This document shows positions 1 through 15,118 of a stretch of DNA of 64,000 nt, one piece after another. Both the position numbers and the translations under genes were made by a program. Under the pieces are notes generated by a model. The model worked only from the letters and a program-made list of their open reading frames with translations. It ran no database searches and was not told where the DNA came from. Every line of letters starts with the position of its first letter. The first letter of the stretch is position 1. Source of the DNA: Paralvinella palmiformis (taxonomy: Eukaryota; Annelida; Polychaeta; Terebellida; Alvinellidae); contig JAODUP010000184.1 of the NCBI GenBank assembly GCA_025642065.1, positions 250,001 to 314,000 of the forward strand, in the 5' to 3' direction.

Positions 1-57
1 CCTGTGACCCTTGGCACCAAGTGCAGGGTGTTTAACCGCTAGGCCACCGGAGCTCGC
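1..57 (-). repeat. tRNA-derived SINE (family B), head fragment
   Basis: Read on the minus strand this is the tRNA-like head of the same family as the fuller copy ending at 2380. It has GAGCTCCGGTGGCCTAGCGG followed by a stretch around CACTTGGTGCCAA. The A-box-like part is intact, and the copy runs off the left edge of the window. Confidence 0.7.
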
Positions 58-1531
58 TTTTTGTGGTTGTTGATCGAATGCCCATATACGTGTAATTCAA
101 TGGTTGATCAAGTACACTTACCGTGTATTAGGTCCTATATCCAGTTTGTGAAGACCGGTTCGATGAAGATGCTGTGCTGCATTTCGTCGTCCGTAAACAG
201 AGATTGGCCTAAAGTAAAAATCCTTGGTATGACGCCGACACACTCAGACTGTTATTCACGTAGCGGGTCTTTTCGCCCACTTGTCGCTCGCTCGGCCCGT
301 GACGTGTTTCGGACCTTTAATACATCGTCTGGTGGCCTTCTAGAAACGTTGAAATGAAGCGAACTTACTGATTGGCAAATGCCGAAAATCCTTTGCCCAT
401 AAGGACGTAGGAGTCGCCGTCTTGATCAGTCAGTGTACGGGGAGATGGTCCGGCGGATCTTGTTGTGCTCGCAATGGCCTTCCGAGATCGCGCTGTCGAG
501 ATTACTCACCGGCTTGTATTGTTTGCGCCATTTAGCCTAACAATAACACCAGACGGAAACCATTTCGGTTCATATCGGAGCGTTTTGTGTCGATATGGAG
601 ACCGGTTAATGAACCGTGACACCAGCTGAAGCATATCACTAATAAGTTATTGTAACTTTACGCTCGTGGCTAATAGACGTTTGCGAGGTCGTTATATGAT
701 TATATATATGAGTCGTAAGTGATGTTATGGATTGAGCTTTTTTTGTTCGTTCAAACCACAGAAAATTGTGCCTAGACGTAAACTAGCGTACGGTGGTGGG
801 CTTGCGACGAAGTTTACCCATATCGCCAATAGGATCACGGATTCGGTCAGTTCCGCAAAGGGGTCGAAATATCCTGAATGGCTGACCGGATTAGACGGCT
901 CTGCCGGTATCCCACTGAATTTATTTTAAAAAGTGGGACGTCAATATTATATTTCAGCTCCATATTTCGGTACTATCCAGTTCTCAGTGCAGGATACCCA
1001 CAGTTGAATTTTGAAAATGTGGAAAAATACAGGGAAAACACAGGAAATTTGTGTGCCTTCGTTCCACATTTATAGCATTAGGCGTGGGTGGGGGCCGCGT
1101 TACTTCATTCAACATGCACTTTTTGCACACAATACACAGGGAAATATATTAAATAAAACAGGGAAACGTCAGGCAAAATAGAGGGAATTTGAAATCCAAT
1201 GGATACCCTGCAGTGGCGGGGGAGGCGCTAGTATCGTCACCCAGAAAAAGGGGAACCACTTTAGAAATAAGGATTCACCTTTTTGCGTGTTATCCCCGTT
1301 TCCCGTTCGCAATATCACAAAATAAGAGAGATTACAATCAATCCCACAACCTGATTCTCAACAAAGTATTTATGTTAAAGTTTTTATTATCTACCCATAA
1401 TAGTTTGAAACATTCTGCGAGTTGAGCAAAATGCACGTTTATTAGCGACTTATTATTCTGAAAACACATACTGTATGCACATGGGGGTTTTACCCCCTCC
1501 TTAACAACAACAATAGCAATAATAATAATTA

Positions 1532-1568
<37 letters not shown>

Positions 1569-1769
1569 TAACAAAAAGTAATAATAATAAAAAATAAACA
1601 ACAATGTGTGTGTGTGGGGGGGGGGGGTGTTATCTAATATATGCATAATATGGACGAAATATGGCAGTTATTTTACGTGGCTAGGACTAATTCTAAGCAA
1701 ATTTAGAATAGAAAATTATAGATGCCATATTCAGTGAAGAAAACCTTGCCTCCCTGACTGGATGAAAAT
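58..1769. other. intergenic, no gene recognised
   Basis: Several short open frames occur, but none has codon bias, splice context or similarity I recognise, and most lack an ATG. The stretch ends in a (TAA)n tract (about 1517-1566) and a TG run followed by 12 G (1605-1627). These are ordinary simple repeats. Confidence 0.6.
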
Positions 1770-1885
1770 CTCCTCCTACTATAGTGCCACATCCGGGATT
1801 CGAGCCTCCGACCTCTCGCACCACAGCATGATCACGAGTAAGAAAGTTCCACGCTCTAATCCACTGAGGCCGTAGAGGCGGTTGT
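1770..1885 (-). repeat. tRNA-like SINE remnant (family C)
   Basis: On the minus strand the sequence has an A-box-like GCCTCAGTGGATTAGAGCG and a B-box-like GGCTCGAATCCC at tRNA-like spacing. The arms do not close into a clean cloverleaf, so this is read as a retroposed tRNA-derived repeat rather than a tRNA gene. Confidence 0.5.
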
Positions 1886-2029
1886 GGGTTATCTTAACTA
1901 GGCTACCATTTAAAGGCCTATTATCAACAATTCGGCATGATATGATTTTTTTTTCGTTCCTTCGTTTCATGATCTGATCACAAAACAGAGATAGCACAGA
2001 GATAATATGTCCTGTAGGCGGTCATACCC

Positions 2030-2380
2030 CCTTCAATTCAGTGGAAACGACAGCGCCCTTTTAAAGTGGTCGGAAGGAGTTAATCCAGAAAGCTATCGGG
2101 TTTTAAAAGCACAGCTTTTATGTTGGAGTGGTTGTCAAAGCACTTCCCCCACCACTCACAGGGGAGCAGTACGGAAAGATGGAGCCGAAATACCCTGAGG
2201 GTGGTCATTGCCAGAGTGTTTTACGTCCCCCTTTATTTTAAATAATTCAGTGGTCAACCACCCACGATGTAGTGAGCCGAGAAATTAATCCCTGGAAAAG
2301 TTTCGACCTCTTACGGGGTTCGAACCTGCGACCGTTGGCACCAAGTGCCGGGTGCTTAACCACTAGGCCACCGGAGCTCA
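2030..2380 (-). repeat. tRNA-derived SINE (family B), near full length
   Basis: The head is at the right end. On the minus strand it begins GAGCTCCGGTGGCCTAGTGG and has a perfect B box GGTTCGAACCC. The roughly 280-bp body contains blocks shared with 56978-57267: GTACGGAAAGATGGAGCCG, CCAGAGTGTTTTACGTCC and GACAGCGCC, as read on the plus strand. A short second piece of the same body follows at 2391-2450 in the same orientation, so the copy was partly duplicated or two insertions lie side by side. Confidence 0.75.
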
Positions 2381-2390
2381 CTACATCGTC

Positions 2391-2450
2391 AGGGGAAACG
2401 ACAGCGCCCTTTTAAAGTGGTCAGCCACCCACGAAGGATTTGACTTAATC
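2391..2450 (-). repeat. SINE family B body fragment
   Basis: It repeats the block GACAGCGCCCTTTTAAAGTG that also occurs at 2050, and is followed by the family's AATCCAGAAAGC. It directly follows the head of the larger copy. Confidence 0.6.
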
Positions 2451-2649
2451 CAGAAAGCAATATCTTAGGTTTAGATAATCATAATGTTTCTAAATATGTG
2501 AATATATAATTAACAAAACAAAACAAAAACATTATGTAAACCACCAGTTTCGAATAGTTACTACAAAATGATCTAAACTGTTACCGTAAAACGTTATCTT
2601 TTCTTTGATACATGTGCTTTTGTTTACTTCTGGAGTTCACGTTGTTTTC

Positions 2650-2660
2650 AACCAATCAGC
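2650..2660 (+). promoter_or_regulatory. CCAAT box of RPS17
   Basis: The sequence ACCAATCAGC matches the NF-Y site CCAATCA. It lies about 30 bp upstream of the likely RPS17 transcription start and 65 bp upstream of its ATG. No TATA box is visible, as is common for ribosomal protein promoters. Confidence 0.6.
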
Positions 2661-2684
2661 GTGAGGAGAGAAATCACCGCAGAA

Positions 2685-2703
2685 CTTCCTTTCGTCCTTT
2701 TCC
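2685..2703 (+). promoter_or_regulatory. 5' TOP-like pyrimidine tract, likely RPS17 mRNA start
   Basis: CTTCCTTTCGTCCTTTTCC is almost pure pyrimidine and ends 12 bases before the ATG. Ribosomal protein mRNAs start with a C followed by pyrimidines (5' TOP), which places them under growth-dependent translational control. The exact start, C2685 or a nearby C, is inferred. Confidence 0.6.
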
Positions 2704-2715
2704 GGTTTTACCAAA

Positions 2716-7737
<5,022 letters not shown>

Positions 7738-7840
7738 ATGTTTATATGTCATCATGATGTCTCCATGCCCATTGAGATCAGTGTGGTGTTTGTCATTATG
7801 CTGTTACAATATCTTGAGGACAGGATTGTACAGATATGCC

Positions 7841-7846
7841 AATAAA
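7841..7846 (+). promoter_or_regulatory. poly(A) signal of RPS17
   Basis: AATAAA lies 104 bp after the RPS17 stop, giving a short 3' UTR as is usual for ribosomal protein genes. Confidence 0.8.
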
Positions 7847-8483
7847 CAAATGAATGGAGACTATTTAGATTTATCGTTGATAATTCATGTGTGTTGTGTG
7901 TGTGTGATGATGGTGGCTTTTAGGCTTATGTAACAAAGAGCTAGGTGTTGCTGATTTAGAATCACCGGCGAATGTTGATTTCAGTGCTTTTTCATTATTG
8001 GCCAAAGGGACAATAACATAATGTGCATCTTGTATTCCAAATAGTTATGTTCTTAGTATTTACGAGACAGTGTTCTGGATTGATGTTGTTGCATTACAAT
8101 AACTGTATAATAATTACTTGACTGACACAGGTATCATTGGGATAACTTTCACCAGAAAGTGCTTTGTTAAGTGAGCTTCAGCACTGATGTCATTTGGAAT
8201 ATCAGTTTCAAGCTTTTTACTGGTGGATGAGATATCCCATAGAGAGGTAATACTGGAATTCATTGTCGTAACATGAAGGTCTGCAGTTCAGTTAACTACC
8301 AAAAACACCAAAGGAATGGCCCGTAATGCGTCAGAAAATGGACACTGCACGATTTGTAGTTGCTGTATATATTGCACAATAATAGGGGACTAAATCGTAA
8401 ATGGGTTTAAATTTATCTGCCCTTTGTAATGAATAAACAGTGCATGCGAGTTAATCAAACAAAAACCAATTTCATAATCATGT

Positions 8484-8489
8484 TTTATT
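8484..8489 (-). promoter_or_regulatory. poly(A) signal of the glutaredoxin-like gene
   Basis: TTTATT on the plus strand is AATAAA on the minus strand, 35 bp beyond the stop codon at 8524-8526. Confidence 0.7.
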
Positions 8490-8523
8490 CCTATTCATGT
8501 GTGAAAAAATATATTGGTGTGCA

Positions 8524-10915
8524 TCATGTTTTCTGGGCTTCTGACAACTTCTGTTTAAAACGCTCTAAATCCACTCTATGCTTCATAAGAAATTCTCCAT
8601 CCATGTGAAATACTGGAATATCATACTTGTACTTGTCATACCACTCTTTGTTCTTTGGTAGCATGATGTCTACTCTCTCAAACTCCACCTACAAAATATT
8701 TTAAAAGATGAATAAAAGCGAAGTCTGCTATTTGACTGTACGAGGATAGGGATAGGTACAATGTTTTAAACGTACACTTCTTGCCAGTGATAAAAGTGCT
8801 GATCAATTCTATTTGCTGAAGATTTAAAACATTCATTTGCATGAAGCTTAATTTTTCTAATGTCTTATTCAAATGGGAAGCTACCTATGATTAATAAGCA
8901 TGACAGAAGATAACTCTGGAAACAGTTAAAATAGAAAACTAACCTTGTAACATCAAGTTAAAACCACATTAGAATTTCAACCATTGTTCCAGAAATTACT
9001 GATATTCGTAATAAATGTTATAATTCTTAAAACCATAAACTGATTGAAAATGTATGACAGAACATTACAAAGCCCTTGTACAATAATGCTAAGAGCAATG
9101 TTTTAATACCTCATTAGGGTGGTCCTTATTTTTCAACTTTTGAATTTTCATACTCTCACCCCACACTAAACTCTTTGCAGACGTCAAAGATGAAGCAATT
9201 GACTTTGCTCTGAAGCAGCTTCAAACATTCCAGCCTCAAGATGACTACAGAGAACTCTTAGAACTTGTAATCATATTTCTGGGTGGTACTCCTCAACGTA
9301 GCATACACTTCATGGCACCAGGAGCAATACACCATGCTCGCTGGATGGCAAAAGCATTGTATGTTTCTGAAGTCGAAGGAACTGAAAATGCATCAAAATC
9401 GTAACCAACTCAATCAAGGATATGTCTTTAACCAATTTTGTGACCACAAACACCATGAACTTCTGCCAATGTCTTGACATAACAACAGATTTCCTGCAAG
9501 CAGATCCTGATACGTGGAATTCCCGAGATGACTACAAGAGAGCACTTGAAATCACAGGAGCTTGAAAGTCGTTAACGACACAGCCGAGAGGGGTGTGGCT
9601 CTCATCGAGGAATACAACTCCTTGCTGACAAATGATGAAGAGCAAAAGCAGTACCTACTCCAAGTAGTTCAGGACCACAGACACCGCTTCCCTGATGCCA
9701 AAAAGAGCACCATAACTACTAATAACTAGTGACACTTCATATGATCATTGACATTAATGATCATCATCTCAATGACGGACAGTAATATTGGCTCAGCATT
9801 CAATCAATATGCAAGGAGTTGTACTTGTTTGTTTTAATGATGTAACTGTTTTAATTGTCTGTATGTATGTATCATGCTACCACCACTGTCCACTAATGTT
9901 CAGAATGAACATGCTGAATGTGAATAAATACGTTTATATATTATTTTTGTAAATTACACAAAATATATATATTTTAGTAAACTTCAAAGGTCTTGAGCTA
10001 CTTCTAGATATTGCTTAAATTCTTCATAATTTGGCTTAATACAGTTTTTGGTCAAGTCAAACACATTTAAGGGGTGAGAGTTTGAAAAATCAAAAAACAA
10101 TTTACTCCCATATAAGGACCACCCTATAACTCATGTTCTATGTAACTGGCAAATTCATTGCTAAAATTATGGATCTATTATACAGAATATTTCTTCTGCT
10201 TTTTAGTGATAGATTGTTAAGCCTGTGGATTGGTGACACCTATGATATATGGCTACAGCATGACTTAATGTAACTAAACATCCCTGAAATACATGGATTG
10301 ATTTGGGCTTCAACTTGAAGGTTTTCTGATATAATTTTGGACTGTGGTCTTGTATTGCATTTTACATAAGAAAAAGCAGTAGTCTATATCAAATTTTTTT
10401 TAAAGAACCTATATTAAGATTTCAGGGGATAAATCACATGCAATTATCAAAATTAGAATGATCGTATGTATTTTATCCACGTTCTTTAAACGTCCTATCT
10501 TTATTCAGTGGAGTGGCAATGTAAATGTTAACAAATATATTACACTTCAAATGATAGATTGAAATGTAATTTTTTTAACAGGTTTATCTTAACTATGGAA
10601 AGTAAGATAAACCTGTTAAAAATTCAACCCACTTGCCTGATCAAGAAAGTGCGATAACTCCTTCATAGAGTAATCACATAGTGTACAATCATCCTTTGTA
10701 TATAACGTAAGTATCGGCTTCCTTTGTCCACCGCTAGAATAATACCTATACAACTGTCTATTATGGTGTGATATGTTTGTATAAATGCCGATATGTGACT
10801 GTAAACGAGCTGAATGGGTACTAACTGTCTGAATTGACGGTACTGACCGGATGATAAATAGCACGCCGACGGCGCGAGCTATGCGACTATTTCTTATCAT
10901 AATGTTCGATGTCAT
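8524..10915 (-). CDS. C5orf63: glutaredoxin-like protein, C5orf63 family, two exons
   Basis: Small thioredoxin-fold protein of the glutaredoxin-like C5orf63/YDR286C family; its substrate is unknown in any species I recall. Exon 1 is 10637-10915 (93 codons) and exon 2 is 8524-8688 (54 codons plus stop), giving 147 aa. Residues 68-80 contain LTLYTKDDCTLC with the CxxC pair at Cys77 and Cys80. Exon 2 gives ERVDIMLPKNKEWYDKY, then DIPVFHMDGEFLMKHRVD, which holds the cis-proline and glycine motif of the fold. The first 74 residues contain no Asp or Glu and are rich in Arg, Ser and Ile, so a mitochondrial presequence is likely (inference). The donor is CAG|GCAAGT, so the intron is GC-AG; every GT alternative I tried gives an early stop. 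The intron carries a decayed transposon (9117-10124). Codon use matches its neighbours. Confidence 0.9.
9117..10124 (+). mobile_element. decayed DNA transposon with terminal inverted repeats
   Basis: The ends GGGTGGTCCTTA and TAAGGACCACCC are perfect inverted repeats, with looser pairing further in: the CTCTCACCCC and GGGGTGAGAG blocks. TA lies outside both ends, so a TA duplication is possible. Inside are broken plus-strand protein pieces. 9171-9404 includes HFMAPGAIHHARWMAKALY, and 9568-9729 includes NDTAERGVALIEEYNSLL and ends at a stop. I recall similar pieces in unnamed invertebrate transposon-like proteins but cannot assign a superfamily. Stops and frameshifts separate the pieces, so it is not autonomous. 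It sits in the intron of the minus-strand glutaredoxin-like gene, in the opposite orientation. Confidence 0.75.
10572..10622. other. perfect 20-bp inverted repeat next to a GC splice donor
   Basis: The left arm 10572-10591 and right arm 10603-10622 are exact complements, with an 11-nt loop. On the minus strand the hairpin begins 13 nt into the glutaredoxin-like gene's intron. In the transcript it would form a strong stem beside the donor. Confidence 0.8.
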
Positions 10916-10924
10916 AATAACGTA

Positions 10925-11587
10925 TATTTACAAACATGGACGATACAAACAGTTTATATCACGCAACCCGCGTATTCTTTAGCTGCTTATTTACAAAATA
11001 TCGCATATAATTCGTGATAAAAGTGAGCCAAACACCACAACTCTAAATGTCAATGCTTGTTTCAAGTCTTTAAAAACTGTACATTTCGTTTTTAACGAAA
11101 GAGCGTTCGTTCACTTTATAGCGAACACGCAGGATCATCGTTTTCCCGAATATGCCACAGCTGACTATAGACGTGAACGTATTTCTAATCCAGTTTGAAA
11201 TTAGATATATCAGTACACGGTTAAGCGCACCAATAGATAATGTCATTGTTCCAAGAACAGTGGAAAATCCAATATTCCTGCAGTTTATTTTCTCTACGAC
11301 AGATCTGTGAGGCTGTGTTCTTATAATTATAGTATTATAATAATAATGATTAAGTAAATAATAATATGTGGCATTTATAGAACGTCATCTCCAGCTAGAT
11401 AGCTGCTTTAAGCCGTTTTACAGTAGTATTATCCCTGACTCAGACCTGTATCAATCCAGCACACACATCGACTCCTAAGGCTAATTAAGCGAGCATACAA
11501 CGCATGCTGCTATTATTATGATTATACGCGCAAGGCGTTACTCATACACATAACCATCACATCCTGTCAGGTTCTCATTTTTGGCTG
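10925..11587. other. 5' flank of the glutaredoxin-like gene, no gene seen
   Basis: Upstream DNA of the minus-strand gene. No clear TATA or CCAAT box was recognised. An AT-rich piece at about 11325-11420 (ATAATAATAATG, then GGCATTTATAGAACG) looks like the tail of an L2-type non-LTR element. Confidence 0.4.
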
Positions 11588-11599
11588 AGTGAACCAGTC

Positions 11600-12055
11600 G
11601 CCACAAGACGACTCTGAATTGGACGAGAAGAATATTAGGGAATTCCAACAAGATGAATCCCAAATAGACGAGAAGAATCTTAGGGAATCCCAACAAGATG
11701 AATCTCAAATGGACGAGAAGAATCTTAGAGAATCCCAACAAGACGAATCTCAAATGGACGAGAAGAATCTTAGGGAATTCCAACAAGATGAATCCCAAAT
11801 AGACGAGAAGAATCTTAGGGAATCCCAACAAGATGAATCCCAAATGGACGAGAAGAATCTTAGGGAATTCCAACAAGATGAATCCCAAATAGACGAGAAG
11901 AATCTTAGGGAATCCCAACAAGATGAATCTCAAATGGACGAGAAGAATCTTAGAGAATCCCAACAAGACGAATCTCAAATGGACGAGAAGAATCTTAGGG
12001 AATTCCAACAAGATGAATCCCAAATAGACGAGAAGAATCTTAGGGAATCCTATCA
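11600..12055. repeat. 45-bp minisatellite, about ten units, open on both strands
   Basis: Units of exactly 45 bp encode DESQMDEKNLRESQQ-type 15-residue repeats on the plus strand. That frame is open 11589-12110 but has no upstream ATG and begins right after a stop. On the minus strand the units encode hydrophobic FPKILLVHLGFILLG-type repeats in a frame with an ATG at 12119, open to 11538. Unit variants follow a higher-order pattern. The block from about 11658 is repeated exactly 225 bp later (five units). Three of the five variable sites are silent in the plus frame and none is silent in the minus frame. Neither frame has recognised splice partners, so coding status is open. A plus-strand product would be acidic, charged and probably coiled coil or disordered. 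Confidence 0.85.
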
Positions 12056-12167
12056 TAATACCGCTTACCCTAAAATTAAGAGAACTCGTTTTTTGGGGAT
12101 ATTTTCCTGATTTGTCCATTTGGGATTAGTCTTGTTGGGATGATACCGCCACATGTGACATGAGGGT

Positions 12168-12262
12168 ACTAATTAATTGCGGCTCATGAGAAGCCTCGAA
12201 CCGTCGACCCTTCGGCTACGAGTTCTGCGCTCTAACTAACTGCGCTATCACGGCTCGACGAA
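12168..12262 (-). repeat. tRNA-derived repeat head
   Basis: On the minus strand GAGCCGTGATAGCGCAG is followed by TTAGAGCGCAGAACTCGTAG, an AAGGGTCGACGGTTCG T-arm region and a near B box. It resembles an elongator tRNA-Met-like D and T arm, but the anticodon stem does not pair. It is read as a SINE head or a tRNA pseudogene. Confidence 0.5.
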
Positions 12263-12761
12263 TCATTATAATTCCGATGGATGTTGAGATCTGTCAGAAT
12301 GAGAATGTCAATTTGGGTTAGAAGTATACAGCTATATGTTCTGACATTCGCCTTAATCTCGGGTTGGGAAATAATGTATGGATAAACGGATATCTATAGA
12401 CCTAGAATGGTTAATTAGGTCTATAACACTAATAAGTAGATCTATTTGTTGTTTCTGGTAGGATATCCACAGCTTTAGAACTAAATACAGACAGTTCAAT
12501 TATTTTTATACTGTTCACTTGATACCTAAATAACACAAACTATAATTAAGTCTATTTTGAGTTAAGATAATAAAAATATCTCGTTTTTGTACCACGTAAG
12601 CGATAAACCCGTCAGATCTGTCAGTATTATAATTTCAAAGTGCGTTCGGAGTACACGGCTAGTGATGTGTCTAATTTACTGCTAATAGTGCTAATTTGTG
12701 TATGTTACACACACTTAAGTAATCCTACACCCTGGCGTTGTAAATACTAAACAGTTTTATT

Positions 12762-12930
12762 CAGGGTCATCTAAACGCACGGGCACGCTGGGCAGTTGCC
12801 CGGAGCCCCCACGAGCATAGGGGCCCCATGCTAATCTATGTATGTTTTGACTTGTGCGAGTGGTTGTATAGGTAGGGGCACCAGTGTACAGCTTTGCCCG
12901 GGGGCCTATAGTGCTGTTAAGACGGCCCTG
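12762..12930. mobile_element. short MITE, hAT-like ends
   Basis: It starts CAGGGTCATCTAAAC and ends GTTAAGACGGCCCTG, which are imperfect inverted repeats (CAGGGYCRTCTWAAC). The inside holds GC-rich pairs such as GGCAGTTGCCCGG and TTTGCCCGGGGGCC. CAGGG...CCCTG ends are usual in hAT elements. An 8-bp duplication is not evident, so the superfamily call is tentative. Confidence 0.6.
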
Positions 12931-14143
12931 ATTACGGGCCATCAATGGTATTTGATTAGTTGAGGCCATTTCAGTTTAGTTAATGTTTGAGGTTACAACA
13001 GCTAATGCAATAGACCTTGCCAACTAAATTTCGTGGGCTTTTACACTTGGGTCACCGCCCAGACCGGATTCTTGTTACGAACATCTTTGTTTAAACAACG
13101 ATCTACTGCGTAATACAATTGGAATTCAGATAGGGAAATACTTCTAGTGATAGATTAGTTTCTTGTTGTTCAGCAGATTCCATTATTAAATGTTATTATT
13201 GTGAGAAAATGAGAATAAATACTTCTTTAGCGAAATCCGCTGGTATCGGTTATCGCTTGAAAATTGAAATGCCGACAGACGGGGTTTTTTACATTTTAAA
13301 ATCAACTCATGGTTCACGTTAATTAACGAGAATACACAAATGCAATATATCAATGCCGGATTATTGCTCTATCAATCAATACTTTTGTGTAACACAATAT
13401 GTCTCCGATTTGATGAGTATTTTCGATCTATGCCGGCGCATTATCACTGATGCGCCACGAGTCTGTTGCTGGACGATGGCGAACATTCTACACGGAAAAT
13501 GACCACAAATAAAACAAATCGTCGAAGATGTCTCTTAATTGTCCTGGTAAAATGATAATATTACAACTGCCTTGTCCATTTTCTATATTATTATAAATGG
13601 CCAAAGACGTGTATTGAAGAAACACTATGGGAAAGCCACTGCCTATACCAGTATACGTAAACTTTCGCTACGAATACGGTAATCCGCTTGTACACGGGAA
13701 ATGTGTTCTGCGAACTACCACATAGTAAGTACTATTATTCAAGGAGAATGCGAGAAACACAAATACTTGTATTAATACCAAAGACCTTTCCCTGAAAACA
13801 AAATTAGTGAAATAAATATATTACGCATACATATATGTATGTGCATGTTTTGAATTAAACTGCTGGCAACAAGACATTTGGATACATAGCGAACAATTAA
13901 TTGGCTTTAGACAAACTTGGTTAACTTGACAGCAAAAACATTAATTCTTACCATAACCTCGAAAATAGACCTTTCTAAACAGTTATCCATTCCCTCCTGT
14001 AAATAATTCACAACCTTATAATGACATTTATACATAAATTATTCTCTTCCTTCTAGCCAAATATGGACATAAAAATCACCTAAATTACACAAGCTACGAA
14101 TAATTTAGTAGGAACACATTCATACAAAAACATGAAATTAATA

Positions 14144-14179
<36 letters not shown>

Positions 14180-14923
14180 AATGCAAAAGGAGTAACAGCT
14201 TTAGAAAGTCATGTTTATGGATAACAATTGCCCCCATTTTCAGGAAATTAAAAGGATTCCCCAAAGGATTTTTCCTTTGAAATATTACTTGGAAAAGCTG
14301 AGACATTTATTGGAGACAATTATGGTAAATGCTGGTATTTGTATGATTTATTAGCTTTTAAACATTTATACTACATATGCTGTGAAGGAAAACAAACAAA
14401 GCAGTTTGATGTCCTTTATTGGTAATATACATAAACTAATGTATCATGGTCAGTTGATATATTTAACGGACATAAAATGCATTAATGCCTCCCGTGTGAT
14501 TCACTCACAGTCAAATGTGCACACACAGACACACACACTATAGACAGGTATGTAAGTTGCCATACAACATTTTTCGACAAGATAATATAGATAACATTTA
14601 TGACAAAATATATTATTTGGATAACATTTGTTAACATATATCTGGCTTGAATATGACAATAAATTGAACAATATAGTCGGCAACATGTTTATGTTGCAAA
14701 TGCTTACATATTGTGACGTTCAGCTATGTCTGTCCAAAGTTAAACACACAGCTTTATAACTAAGATAAACAAAAAAGAGAAACACAAAGAGTTCGAATAG
14801 CAGTATATACGTGTGTGTTAACAGTCTGTAACGGCGCTGATAGAGAAAATCATGAATACAACCTCTGGGCAATTATTCAGAGGACCGTCTCATCAATTCC
14901 TAAATTGTGTAACAACAGCCCCC
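12931..14923. other. intergenic, AT-rich, no gene recognised
   Basis: A (TA)n tract lies at 14145-14178 and a CA-type tract at 14520-14540. Open frames here are short and appear random. Confidence 0.5.
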
Positions 14924-14933
14924 CCCAATTTGA

Positions 14934-15108
14934 TGATGATTATGATGATTGGTGTTTTACTGCCACTTTTGTGCACACCGTAGACTAAATGAGCTGAGCA
15001 ACCTCAAAGATGAAACAACCTTCAGATGTGCCTACGCCGAGATTCGAACACAGGTGGTACACATATGTGGTCCAACATTCCACCGCTAGACCACAGAGGC
15101 CACCCCTG
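14934..15108 (-). repeat. tRNA-derived SINE family A, with target-site duplication
   Basis: Minus-strand copy. The head is at the right (B box GTTCGAATCTC), then the CTGAAGGTTGTTTCATC body, then a tail that reads GATGAT repeats on the plus strand. CCCAATTTGA flanks it on both sides (14924-14933 and 15109-15118). This supports insertion by target-primed reverse transcription. Confidence 0.85.
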
Positions 15109-15118
15109 CCCAATTTGA

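Noticed and set aside
61..357. First open frame of the window as a gene
   Set aside because: It starts with TTG, has no splice context and no recognisable similarity.
12168..12262. Functional tRNA gene
   Set aside because: The anticodon stem does not pair and the acceptor is imperfect. It was treated as a tRNA-derived repeat, as were other tRNA-like heads.
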